Shown here: positions 1-7,834 of the stretch, in pieces
Layout of the letters: every line of letters starts with the position of its first letter
Numbering within the stretch: position 1 is the first letter of the stretch
From: Burkholderiales bacterium
GTDB lineage: Bacteria > Pseudomonadota > Gammaproteobacteria > Burkholderiales > Burkholderiaceae_C
Direction of reading: 5' to 3'
Length of the DNA: 32,266 nucleotides
Assembly: GCA_019509985.1 (NCBI GenBank)
Contig: JAEKLF010000089.1
Location: 1-32,266 of the forward strand
Position numbers and translations under genes: made by a program
The notes under the pieces: generated by a model
What the model saw: the letters and a program-made list of their open reading frames with translations, nothing else
What the model was told of the DNA's origin: nothing
Database searches by the model: none

Positions 1-210
1 GTCGCTGACCGCCACGCCGGCCTTGAACTGTACGGTGTTGAGCTTGCCCGCCGTGGTGTCGTAGGTGTAGCCGACGGTGTCCTGGCCGTCACCACGGCCG
101 AACAGATAGGTGTTGTTGCCGTAGCCGCCGTCCAGCCAGTCGTTGCCCGTGCCGCCGTCCAGCGTGTCGTCGCCGTTGCCACCGTACAGCGCGTCGCTGC
201 CGTCGCCGCC
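1..210 (-). repeat. RTX unit repeat, type 1, copy near the left edge (partner at 520-729)
   Basis: This stretch realigns with 520-729 at an offset of exactly 519 bases with few mismatches. It covers the end of the beta domain, the FGRGDG block and the first nonapeptides. Both copies encode the DTTAGKLNTVQFKAGVAVSD variant. The offset is a multiple of three, so the frame is kept. Confidence 0.8.
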
Positions 211-3200
211 GTTGAGCTTGTCGTTGCCGTCCACGCCCTGCAGCGTGTCGTTGCCGCGCCCGCCGTTGAGGGTGTCGGCGCCAGGCGTGCCCTGCAGGTA
301 TTCGTCGGCGGGCAGGCCCTTGCCCATCTCGGCCAGGATGGCCGCGATGTTCCAGACGGTGCCGTCGTCAAAGCGCACCTGCTGGACGGGGTTGTAGGGG
401 CTGGCCGGGTTGTCGGCCTGGAAGAAGTAGTTCACCAGCAGCCGGTCGTCGGTGCCGTTGATGGCCAGTTCCAGAGACTCGTAGCCACCCTGGCTGCCGG
501 TCACGCGGCGCACGCTGACGTCGCTGACCGCCACGCCGGCCTTGAACTGCACGGTGTTGAGCTTGCCCGCCGTGGTGTCGTAGGTGGTGGCGACGGTGTC
601 CTGGCCGTCACCACGGCCGAACAGGTAGGTGTTGTTGCCGTAGCCGCCGTCGAGCCAGTCGTTGCCGCCGCCGCCGTCCAGCGTGTCGTCGCCGTTGCCG
701 CCGTACAGCACATCGCCACCGTCGCCGCCGAGCAGGCGGTCATTGCCGTCGTTGCCGGACAGCAGATCGTCGCCGCGGCCGCCGGTCATCGTGTCGGTGC
801 CGTTGGTGCCGCGCAGGTTGTCGTTGGCCTCGCTGCCGGCATTCATCAGCTCAATGAGCCTGGCGAGGTTCCAGACCGTGCCGTCGGCGAACTTCACCTG
901 CTGCAACTGGTTGTAGTAGTTGCCCGGGTCGTCGCCGTAGAGGAAGAAGTTGGCCGTGATGCGGTCGTTGCTGCCGACGATGGCCAGCTCCAGGCCGTTC
1001 ATGCCGCCGCTCTGGCTCTCGTAGACGCGGCGCACGCTGACGTCGCCAGGCAGCACGTCGGCGCGGAACTGGAGGGTGTTGAGCTTGCCGGTCGTCGTGT
1101 CGTAACGGGCAGCGATGCTGTCCTGGCCATCGCCGCGGCCGAAGACATAGGTGTTGTTGCCGGGACCGCCGTCGAGATAGTCGTTGCCGGCGCCGCCGAC
1201 CAGCGTGTCGTTGCCGTCTTCACCGTAGAGGGTGTCGTTGCCCTCTTCGCCGTAGAGGGTGTCGTCGCCGCCGCGGCCGGCCAGGGTGTCGTTGCCGGCG
1301 CCGCCGTGCATCTGGTCGGCGGTGTAGGTGCCGGCGACGTTGTCGTCGGCCGGCGTGCCGGCCAGCAGCTTCGCGACGATGTCGTCGACCGTCCATTCGG
1401 TGCCGTCGTCGAAGCGCACCTTGGTCAGGCCGTTGTAGTTGTTGGCCGGGTTGTCGGTGTAGAAGAAGGCGTTGACGGTGACCTTGTCGGTCGTGCCGGC
1501 GATGCTCAGCTCCAGCGCGTTGTTGTTGCCGCCAAAGTAGTTGTCGTAGGCCTGCTTGACGATGACGTCGGCCGGCGCGATGCCGGCCTTGAACTGCAGC
1601 GTGTTGACGCGCGTCGTGACGCCGCCGTTGTGGTTGTAGTAGAGCCGGTCCTGGCCGTCGCCGCGGCCGAACAGGAAGGTGTTGTTGCCGTAGCCGGCAT
1701 TGACGGTGTCGTTGCCGACGCCGCCGTCGATGAGGTCGTCGCCGTCGCCGCCATCGATGGAATCGTCCCCCGCGCCGCCGTAGATCTGGTCGTTGCCCGC
1801 GCCGCCGCTGATGGAGTCGTTGCCATCGCCACCGTCGAGCAGGTCGACGCCGTTGCCGCCGCTGACGCTGTCATTGCCGGTGCCGCCGCTGACGCTGTCG
1901 TCGCCGTCGTCGCCGGAGAGGTTGTCGTTGCCCGCGCCGCCGTCGATGAGGTCGTTGCCTGCCGCACCGGCGATGCTGTCGTTGCCCAGGCCACCGTTGA
2001 AGACGTCGTCCGCAATCGTGCCGCGCACGTTGTCGTCGCCGTCGGTGAAGGTCTGCACCTTGGCCAGCAGCGCCGCGATGTCCCATTCGGTGCCGTCGTC
2101 GAAACGCACCTTCTGCAGGCCGTTGTAGTTGTTGGCCGGGTTGTCGCTGTAGAAGAAGGCGTTGACGGTGACCTTGTCGGTCGTGCCGGCGATGCTCAGT
2201 TCCAGCGCGTTGTTGTTGCCGCCGAAGTAGTTGTCGTAGGCCTGCTTGACGATGACGTCGGCCGGCGCGACGCCGGCCTTGAACTGCAGCGTGTTGACGC
2301 GTGTCGTGACGCCGCCGTTGTGGTTGTAATAGAGCCGGTCCTGGCCGTCGCCGCGGCCGAACAGGAAGGTGTTGTTGCCGTAGCCGGCGTTGAGCGTGTC
2401 ATTGCCGGCCCCACCGTCCAGCGTGTCATCGCCGTCACCGCCGTCCAGGCCGTCGTCGCCGTCGCCGCCTTGCAGCAGATCCTTGCCCGCGCCGCCGCTG
2501 AGGCTGTCGTTGCCGGCACCACCGATGACGGTGTCGTCGCCGTCCTCGCCGGACAGGCTGTCGTTGCCCGTGCCGCCGTCGATGAGGTCGTTGCCGCCGG
2601 CGCCGGTGATGCTGTCGTTGCCGCCCAGGCCGTAGAAGCTCTCGTCGGCGCTGGTGCCGCGGAATACGTCGTCGCCCTCGGTGCCGGTGTAGACCCTGGC
2701 CAGGATGGCCGCGATGTTCCACTCGGTGCCGTCGTCGAAGCGGATCTTCTGCAGGCCGTTGTAGTTGTTGGCCGGGTCGTCGTTGTAGAAGAAGCCGTTG
2801 ACGGTGATCTTGTCGGTCGTGCCGGCAATCGACACCTCCAGCGCACGGTTGCCGCCGAAGTAGTTGTCGTAGGCCTGGCGCACCGTCACGTCGCCCGGCA
2901 GCACGCCGGGCCTGAGCTGCAGCGTGTTCGTGCGCGCCTGGCCGCCGTTGTAGTTGTAGTAGAGGCGGTCCTGGCCGTCGCCGCGGCCGAACAGGAAGGT
3001 GTTGCTGCCGTAGCCGCCGTTCAGCGTGTCGTTGCCCGCGCCGCCGTCCAGGGTGTCGTCGCCGTCGCCGCCGTCCAGGCTGTCATCGCCGTCGCCACCC
3101 AGGAGCTGGTCGGCACCGGCCTCGCCGGCCAGGCTGTCGTTGCCCGCGCCGCCGGAGACGATGTCGTCGCCGCCGGCACCGTTCAGCGAGTCGTTGCCCG

Positions 3201-5265
3201 TGCCGCCGTTGATGACGTCGGTGCCGCTGGTGCCGCGCACGTTGTCGTCGCCCGAGGTGCCGGCGAAGAGCAGGCTGAGGAGGGTGGCCGCGTCCCACTC
3301 GGTGCCGTCGGCAAAGCGCACGCGCTGGATGCCGGCATAGCCGTTGGCAGGGTCGTCGTTGTAGAAGAAGCCGTTGATGCTGACCTTGTCGGCCGTGCCG
3401 GCGATGCCCAGCTCCAGCGCGCGGTTGCCGCCGAAGTAGTTGTCGTAGGCCTGCTTGACGACGATGTCGCCCGGCACGATGCCGGCCTTGAAGACCAGCA
3501 CATTGGTGCGCGCCTGGCCGCCGTTGTAGTTGTAGTAAAGGCGGTCCTGGCCGTCGCCGCGGCCGAAGGTGAAGGTGTTGCTGCCGTAGCCGGCGTTCAG
3601 CGTGTCGCTGCCGGCGCCGCCTTCCAGCGTGTCGTTGCCATCGCCGCCGTCCAGGCTGTCGTCGCCGTCGTTGCCGAAGAGCTGGTCGGCGCCGGCCTCG
3701 CCGATGAGGCTGTCGTTGCCCGTGCCGCCCGAGACGGTGTCGTCGCCGCCGGCGCCGTTCAGCGTGTCGTTGCCGGCGCCGCCGGTGATGGTGTCGGCCG
3801 CGCTGGTGCCGCGCAGGTTGTCGTCGCCGGCCGTGCCGGCCAGCAGCATCGTGACGATCTGGTTGGCCGTCCACTCAGTGCCGTCGGCGAAGCGCACCTT
3901 CTGGATGCCGGCGTAGGCGTTGGCCGGGTCGTCGTTGTAGAAGAAGCCGTTGATGCTGACCTTGTCGGCCGTGCCGGCGATGCTCAGCTCCAGCGCGCGG
4001 TTGCCGCCGAAGTAGTTGTCGTAGGCCTGCCGGACAATGACGTCGGCGGGCGCGATGCCGGCCTTGAATTGCAGCGTGTTGGTACGCGCCTGGCCGCCGT
4101 TGTAGTTGTAGTACAGCCGGTCAGAGCCGTCGCCGCGGCCGAAGACGAAGGTGTTGCTGCCGTAGCCGCCATTGGTCGTGTCGTCGCCCGCGCCGCCTTC
4201 GAGGACGTCGTCGCCGTCGCCGCCGTCCAGGCTGTCGTTGCCCGTGCCGCCGTAGAGGCTGTCGTTGCCGCCGCCGCCGTTCAGCGTGTCGTTGCCGGCT
4301 GCGCCGTTCAGCAGGTCGGAGCCCGTGCCGCCGTTGAGGGTCTCGCCAGCCGCCGTGCCCATGCCGAGCAGGAAGAGCAGTTGCGACACGTCCCAGGTCG
4401 TGCCATCGGCGAAGGTCACCTTCTGCAGGCCGTTGAAATCGTTCGCGGGCGTGCCGCCGTACAGGAAGCCGTTGAAGGTGATGACGTCGGCCGTGCCGTT
4501 GATCGTCAAAGCGAGGGCCACATTGCCGCCGGCCTGGCTGTCGATGGCTCGCGCCACGCTCACGTCGGCTGGAGCGACGCCGGCCTTGAACTGCAGCGTG
4601 TTGACCTTGCCCAGGTTGGGATCCGGGTAGGACTGGACGGTCGTCGCCCCGTCGCCGCGGCCGAAGAGGTAGAGGTTGTTGCCGGGGCCATTGGTGACGG
4701 CGACGTTGCCCTCGCCCGCACTGGCCGCCAACACATGGCTTTGCGGGCCGGCGCTGTCGAGCAGGCTCAGCAGGTCGGCGGCGCTCCAGCGTGTGCCGTC
4801 GGCGAAACCCACGGCCTGTACGGGGTTGGCGGTGCCGGGCGTCGTCGACGCGCTGTCAGCGAAGAAGCCGCGCACCTGGATGCGGTCGGCGCTGCCGCGT
4901 AGTGAGATCTCGAGAGCCGTCGCGTCACCGCTGGCATCGTCAACGACGCGGCGCACCGCGAGGTCGGCCGGCGCGATGCCGGCACCCAGCTTGAGCAGCC
5001 CGGGGGTCTCGTCGCCGCCCGAGCGGGCGTCGATCCAGGCCGCGCCCTCGCCGTGCTCGAAGTCGTAGACCTTGTCGGCCGCCGGTGCGTCCTGGGTCGC
5101 CAGCAGGTGCACGGCCGGCAGTGCGTCGGCCGACAGCAGCAGCTTGGGCTCCAGCGTCTCGATCTTCCAGGGGTCAGGCCTGCGGGTCTCGACGCGGGTG
5201 GACGCGTTCTTGGAGGCACGACGCAGGGCAGCCGCCGCACGGGCGCGCAAGGACTTGATCGACAT
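1..5265 (-). CDS. Giant RTX / haemolysin-type calcium-binding repeat protein, N-terminal 1755 residues (C-terminus outside the window)
   Basis: An uninterrupted reading frame runs from ATG at 5265 to the left edge with no stop. A GAGGG ribosome site lies 7 bases before the start. Residues 38-47 read LEPKLLLSAD, a variant of the LEPR-XLL motif found near the N-terminus of very large repetitive secreted proteins. A degenerate beta domain (about 66-170) follows. Units then recur, each built of GGxGxDxLx nonapeptides ending in a GYGNNTxxFGRGDG-like block, then a beta-rich stretch with LNTLQFKAG, ALELxIxGTxDK and FxDGTxW resembling the haemolysin-type calcium-binding related domain. FGRGDG starts at residues 201, 375, 567, 759, 969, 1199, 1375, 1549 and 1722. 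RTX proteins of this kind normally leave by type I secretion and fold on extracellular calcium. The C-terminal secretion signal cannot be seen, so export, and whether it is an adhesin, matrix protein or enzyme, are inference. Confidence 0.9.
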   Translation of the reverse strand, partial: MSIKSLRARAAAALRRASKNASTRVETRRPDPWKIETLEPKLLLSADALPAVHLLATQDAPAADKVYDFEHGEGAAWIDARSGGDETPGLLKLGAGIAPADLAVRRVVDDASGDATALEISLRGSADRIQVRGFFADSASTTPGTANPVQAVGFADGTRWSAADLLSLLDSAGPQSHVLAASAGEGNVAVTNGPGNNLYLFGRGDGATTVQSYPDPNLGKVNTLQFKAGVAPADVSVARAIDSQAGGNVALALTINGTADVITFNGFLYGGTPANDFNGLQKVTFADGTTWDVSQLLFLLGMGTAAGETLNGGTGSDLLNGAAGNDTLNGGGGNDSLYGGTGNDSLDGGDGDDVLEGGAGDDTTNGGYGSNTFVFGRGDGSDRLYYNYNGGQARTNTLQFKAGIAPADVIVRQAYDNYFGGNRALELSIAGTADKVSINGFFYNDDPANAYAGIQKVRFADGTEWTANQIVTMLLAGTAGDDNLRGTSAADTITGGAGNDTLNGAGGDDTVSGGTGNDSLIGEAGADQLFGNDGDDSLDGGDGNDTLEGGAGSDTLNAGYGSNTFTFGRGDGQDRLYYNYNGGQARTNVLVFKAGIVPGDIVVKQAYDNYFGGNRALELGIAGTADKVSINGFFYNDDPANGYAGIQRVRFADGTEWDAATLLSLLFAGTSGDDNVRGTSGTDVINGGTGNDSLNGAGGDDIVSGGAGNDSLAGEAGADQLLGGDGDDSLDGGDGDDTLDGGAGNDTLNGGYGSNTFLFGRGDGQDRLYYNYNGGQARTNTLQLRPGVLPGDVTVRQAYDNYFGGNRALEVSIAGTTDKITVNGFFYNDDPANNYNGLQKIRFDDGTEWNIAAILARVYTGTEGDDVFRGTSADESFYGLGGNDSITGAGGNDLIDGGTGNDSLSGEDGDDTVIGGAGNDSLSGGAGKDLLQGGDGDDGLDGGDGDDTLDGGAGNDTLNAGYGNNTFLFGRGDGQDRLYYNHNGGVTTRVNTLQFKAGVAPADVIVKQAYDNYFGGNNNALELSIAGTTDKVTVNAFFYSDNPANNYNGLQKVRFDDGTEWDIAALLAKVQTFTDGDDNVRGTIADDVFNGGLGNDSIAGAAGNDLIDGGAGNDNLSGDDGDDSVSGGTGNDSVSGGNGVDLLDGGDGNDSISGGAGNDQIYGGAGDDSIDGGDGDDLIDGGVGNDTVNAGYGNNTFLFGRGDGQDRLYYNHNGGVTTRVNTLQFKAGIAPADVIVKQAYDNYFGGNNNALELSIAGTTDKVTVNAFFYTDNPANNYNGLTKVRFDDGTEWTVDDIVAKLLAGTPADDNVAGTYTADQMHGGAGNDTLAGRGGDDTLYGEEGNDTLYGEDGNDTLVGGAGNDYLDGGPGNNTYVFGRGDGQDSIAARYDTTTGKLNTLQFRADVLPGDVSVRRVYESQSGGMNGLELAIVGSNDRITANFFLYGDDPGNYYNQLQQVKFADGTVWNLARLIELMNAGSEANDNLRGTNGTDTMTGGRGDDLLSGNDGNDRLLGGDGGDVLYGGNGDDTLDGGGGNDWLDGGYGNNTYLFGRGDGQDTVATTYDTTAGKLNTVQFKAGVAVSDVSVRRVTGSQGGYESLELAINGTDDRLLVNYFFQADNPASPYNPVQQVRFDDGTVWNIAAILAEMGKGLPADEYLQGTPGADTLNGGRGNDTLQGVDGNDKLNGGDGSDALYGGNGDDTLDGGTGNDWLDGGYGNNTYLFGRGDGQDTVGYTYDTTAGKLNTVQFKAGVAVSD
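520..729 (-). repeat. RTX unit repeat, type 1, second copy (partner at 1-210)
   Basis: Near-identical to 1-210 at an offset of 519 bases. Divergence rises beyond about 730, inside the nonapeptide array. Direct repeats of this length in one gene suggest in-frame duplication. Confidence 0.8.
1392..1720 (-). repeat. RTX unit repeat, type 2, copy A (partner at 2082-2410)
   Basis: Aligned by eye with 2082-2410 at an offset of 690 bases, I count about ten mismatches in 300 bases. Both copies encode the YYNHNGGVTTRVNTLQFKAG variant of the beta domain and the FGRGDG block. This is the closest repeat pair in the gene. Confidence 0.85.
2082..2410 (-). repeat. RTX unit repeat, type 2, copy B (partner at 1392-1720)
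   Basis: Partner of 1392-1720. Many of the mismatches fall at third codon positions, so the protein copies differ at only a few residues. The related YYNYNGGQARTN variant recurs around 2720-2995, 3300-3570 and 3870-4145 at offsets of 576 bases. Confidence 0.85.
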
Positions 5266-5272
5266 TCTGAAA

Positions 5273-5277
5273 CCCTC
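5273..5277 (-). promoter_or_regulatory. Ribosome binding site of the RTX gene
   Basis: Reads GAGGG on the minus strand, 7 bases before the ATG at 5265. It supports this start over any internal ATG. Confidence 0.6.
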
Positions 5278-5306
5278 GGAAGTTCGTTTGGCCGCCTCCG
5301 TTGTTT

Positions 5307-5320
5307 CATGTAGTTACATG
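5307..5320. promoter_or_regulatory. Perfect inverted repeat CATGTA-GT-TACATG upstream of the RTX gene
   Basis: A 14-base perfect palindromic site lies 41 bases upstream of the RTX start codon, in the 236-base gap between this gene and tgt. It is A+T-richer than its surroundings. It could be an operator for a dimeric regulator or a small 5'-leader hairpin. I could not assign a convincing -35/-10 pair around it. Confidence 0.35.
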
Positions 5321-5501
5321 CGGCAAGGAGCGCGCCTGCCACGGAGATGGCCGCCGGATTCTGGGGTTCAGGCCGTGACGGATTTACGGTTGTTCACCTG
5401 CAAACGAGGGGGAGGCCCCGGCCGCCGGCTTCGTGATCCCCCTAGCCTTTGGGATAGGGGAATCCGCTTGACAACGCAGTCAGGCGTTGCCCGGATATCG
5501 C

Positions 5502-6629
5502 CTAGATGCCACGTGAACGATCGGCCGCGAATTGCGCACGCCAGGCGTCGAAGCGGCCGGCGTCCAGCGCTGCACGGATCTCGGCCATGAGGTTCAGGTA
5601 GTAATGCAGGTTGTGCACGCTGGTCAGCATGGGCCCGAGCATCTCGCCGCAGCGGTCGAGGTGGTGCAGATACGCCCGTGAGAAGCCGCGGCAGCATTCG
5701 CAACCGCAGGTTTCATCCACCGGCTTTTCGTCGGACTTGTAACGCGCGTTGCGCAGCCGCAGGTCGCCAAAGCGCGTGAAAAGATGGCCGTTGCGCGCGT
5801 TGCGGGTGGGCATCACGCAATCGAACATGTCGATGCCCTGGCTGACGCCTTCAACAAGGTCCTCCGGCGTGCCCACGCCCATCAGATAGCGCGGCTTGTG
5901 GGCCGGCAGCTGGTGGCCCGTGTGTTCCAGGACGCGCTGCATCTCGGCCTTGGGCTCGCCCACCGACAGGCCGCCGATCGCATACCCCGGCAGGTCCAGC
6001 TCGGCCAGGCCGGCCAGCGACGCGTCGCGCAGGTTCGTGAACATGCCACCCTGGACGATGCCGAACAGCGCGTTGGGGTTGTTCAGCCGCCCGAACTCGG
6101 CGATGCAGCGCCTGGCCCAGCGCAGGCTCAACTCCATGGACGACCTGGCCTCACGCTCGGTCGTCAGCACGCCCTTGCTCTCGTAGGGCGTGCACTCGTC
6201 GAACTGCATGACGATGTCGGAATTGAGCACCGTCTGGATCTGCATGCTGACCTCAGGGGTCAGCAGGAGCTTGTCGCCGTTGACGGGCGACGCGAACTTG
6301 ACGCCCTCCTCGCTGATCTTGCGCATCGCACCCAGGCTCCAGACCTGGAAGCCGCCGGAGTCGGTCAGGATGGGCTTGTTCCAGCTCTCGAAGCGGTGCA
6401 GGCCGCCGAACTGCGTCACCACGTCCAGGCCCGGGCGCATCCACAGGTGGAAGGTGTTGCCCAGGATGATCTGCGCGCCCATCTCCTCCAGCGAGCGAGG
6501 CGTGACGCCCTTGACCGTGCCGTAGGTGCCCACGGGCATGAAGATGGGCGTCTGCACGACGCCATGGTTGAGCGTGAGCGTGCCGCGGCGGGCGCGGCCT
6601 TCGGTCTTGAGGAGGTCGAACTTCAGCAT
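5502..6629 (-). CDS. tgt: Queuine/preQ1 tRNA-ribosyltransferase (tRNA-guanine transglycosylase)
   Basis: 375 residues, the usual bacterial length. The enzyme swaps guanine-34 of GUN-anticodon tRNAs for preQ1 in queuosine synthesis. The binding-pocket aspartate is in TDSGGFQ (D90), the nucleophilic aspartate in FDCVMPTR (D270), and the zinc ligands are C308, C310, C313 and H339. Spacing matches the E. coli enzyme with a constant offset of about six. The start at 6629 follows from overlap with the queA stop (ATGCTGA), so the pair is translationally coupled. In many proteobacteria yajC-secDF follows tgt; here the next gene is the RTX giant. Confidence 0.97.
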   Translation of the reverse strand: MLKFDLLKTEGRARRGTLTLNHGVVQTPIFMPVGTYGTVKGVTPRSLEEMGAQIILGNTFHLWMRPGLDVVTQFGGLHRFESWNKPILTDSGGFQVWSLGAMRKISEEGVKFASPVNGDKLLLTPEVSMQIQTVLNSDIVMQFDECTPYESKGVLTTEREARSSMELSLRWARRCIAEFGRLNNPNALFGIVQGGMFTNLRDASLAGLAELDLPGYAIGGLSVGEPKAEMQRVLEHTGHQLPAHKPRYLMGVGTPEDLVEGVSQGIDMFDCVMPTRNARNGHLFTRFGDLRLRNARYKSDEKPVDETCGCECCRGFSRAYLHHLDRCGEMLGPMLTSVHNLHYYLNLMAEIRAALDAGRFDAWRAQFAADRSRGI

Positions 6630-7714
6630 GGGGCCGGGATTGTCTCGCGCCGCAGCAGCATCGCATCGCCATAGCTGAAGAAGCGGTAGCGCTGCTCGAT
6701 GGCGTGGCGGTAGAGATCGCGGATGCGCTCGTAGCCGGCAAAGGCGCTGACCAGCATCATCAGCGTGCTGCGCGGCAGGTGGAAGTTGGTCAGCAGGCGG
6801 TCGACGACCTGGAACTGAAAGCCCGGCGTGATGAAGATGTCGGTCTCGCGCGCGCCGGTCTGCAGCAACTCGGTCAGGCCGGCCCGGCGCGCCGCAACGG
6901 CCGCCGACTCCAGCGTGCGCAGCGTCGTCGTGCCCACGGCCAGCACGCGGCCACCGGCGGCCTTCGTCGCGGCGATGCGTGCTGCGGTGTCGGCCGGCAC
7001 CTGGCACCACTCGCTGTGCATCTTGTGCTCGGCAATGCGGTCAACGCGCACCGGCTGGAAGGTACCGGCACCCACGTGCAATGTCACCTCGGCCGTGCCG
7101 ACGCCACGCTCGGCCAGCGTCGCCAGCACGGCCTCGTCGAAATGCAGTGCGGCGGTCGGCGCGGCCACGGCGCCCGGCTGGGCGGCAAACACCGTCTGGT
7201 AGCGGCGCACGTCGTCGGCGTCATCGGCATGGGCGATGTAGGGCGGCAGCGGCACATGGCCGTGGGCGTCCAGCAGCGCGAAGGGGTCGCCGGCAAAGCG
7301 CAGGTGGAAGAGCCCGTTGTCCGGCCCGCAGCGGCCCAGCACCTCGGCGTCGAAGGCGTCGGCAAAGCGGATGCGGCTGCCGGGCTTGGGACTCTTGCTG
7401 GCGCGCAGGTGCATCCAGACTTCCTGCGTGCCGGGCAGCACGCGCTCGATCAATGCTTCGACCGCCCCACCAGTCGCCTTGACGCCATAAAGCCGCGCCT
7501 TGATGACCTGGGTGTTGTTGAAGACCAGCAGGTCGCCCGCGTCCAGCAGCCCGGGCAGCTCGCGAAACACGCGATCGACGATCCGCGGGCCGGTCGCGTC
7601 CAGCAGGCGTGAACCGCTGCGCTCGGGCGCGGGGTGCTGCGCGATCAGCTCGGGCGGAAGGTCGAAGTCGAAGTCGGCCACCGTGTAGGCGGGCGCGGCG
7701 GGAATGGAGCTCAT
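6623..7714 (-). CDS. queA: S-adenosylmethionine:tRNA ribosyltransferase-isomerase
   Basis: 363 residues. QueA transfers and isomerises the ribosyl part of SAM onto preQ1-modified tRNA, giving epoxyqueuosine, the step after Tgt. Family features visible are the N-terminal DFDFDLPPELIAQHPAP, DLLVFNNTQVIKARLYG, the HVGAGTFQPVR motif and the C-terminal NFHLPRSTLMMLVSAFAG. It overlaps tgt by 7 bases and so forms a two-gene unit with it. No good ribosome site is visible before ATG 7714, but the protein N-terminus fits the family start. The 120-base gap to the divergent zinc-finger gene holds a strong hairpin and an FNR-like site. Confidence 0.97.
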   Translation of the reverse strand: MSSIPAAPAYTVADFDFDLPPELIAQHPAPERSGSRLLDATGPRIVDRVFRELPGLLDAGDLLVFNNTQVIKARLYGVKATGGAVEALIERVLPGTQEVWMHLRASKSPKPGSRIRFADAFDAEVLGRCGPDNGLFHLRFAGDPFALLDAHGHVPLPPYIAHADDADDVRRYQTVFAAQPGAVAAPTAALHFDEAVLATLAERGVGTAEVTLHVGAGTFQPVRVDRIAEHKMHSEWCQVPADTAARIAATKAAGGRVLAVGTTTLRTLESAAVAARRAGLTELLQTGARETDIFITPGFQFQVVDRLLTNFHLPRSTLMMLVSAFAGYERIRDLYRHAIEQRYRFFSYGDAMLLRRETIPAPC

Positions 7715-7747
7715 GGGCGCGTTTGAGGGCCGGACGGACCCGTGCCA

Positions 7748-7778
7748 AAGGGAGGCGATTGTCCCATCGCCCTCCCTT
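7748..7778. other. Strong imperfect hairpin in the queA / TraR-family divergent region
   Basis: The left arm AAGGGAGGCGAT (7748-7759) pairs with ATCGCCCTCCCTT (7766-7778) with one bulged base and a 6-base loop. It lies between two divergent 5' ends, so it is not where an ordinary terminator is expected, and no T-run follows on either strand. On the queA side it would fall in the 5' leader. Its right end overlaps the FNR-like palindrome. Confidence 0.5.
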
Positions 7779-7790
7779 GACCTGGCTCAA
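7777..7790. promoter_or_regulatory. Candidate FNR/Anr-type binding site TTGACCTGGCTCAA
   Basis: The 14-base site matches the FNR/Anr consensus TTGAY-N4-RTCAA except at one half-site position. It sits in a longer perfect palindrome, CCTTGA-N6-TCAAGG (7775-7792). Its centre is about 51 bases before the ATG of the TraR-family gene. Activation from a -41.5 position would place transcription start near 7825, just before the ribosome site. No clear -10 element was found. Confidence 0.4.
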
Positions 7791-7824
7791 GGTGCCGCGC
7801 CTGGGTGGGTGGGAGCATGACCGC

Positions 7825-7830
7825 AGGAGG
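7825..7830 (+). promoter_or_regulatory. Ribosome binding site deciding the start of the TraR-family gene
   Basis: A perfect AGGAGG lies 4 bases before ATG 7835. The alternative in-frame ATG at 7817 lies upstream of this site and has none of its own, so 7835 is chosen. Confidence 0.75.
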
Positions 7831-7834
7831 TTCC

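Noticed and set aside
1306..4902. 1198-codon open frame on the plus strand opposite the RTX gene
   Set aside because: It is codon-phase antisense to the GGxGxD repeats. Repetitive GC-rich codons lack stops on the other strand, and the product is low-complexity with no signal, domain or ribosome site. The RTX frame explains the region fully.
1..5265. Regular repeats considered as a CRISPR array
   Set aside because: Repeats are coding, degenerate, of nonapeptide and about 170-residue periods, and in one open frame. There are no short identical repeats with unique spacers and no cas genes.
5436..5465. Inverted repeat around CCCCTA...TAGGGG as a terminator of tgt
   Set aside because: Only six paired bases with a ten-base loop and no T-run; too weak to annotate.
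7715..7834. preQ1 riboswitch upstream of queA
   Set aside because: The leader is short and GC-rich and holds only one hairpin. I see no A-rich tail forming the H-type pseudoknot of known preQ1 riboswitches.
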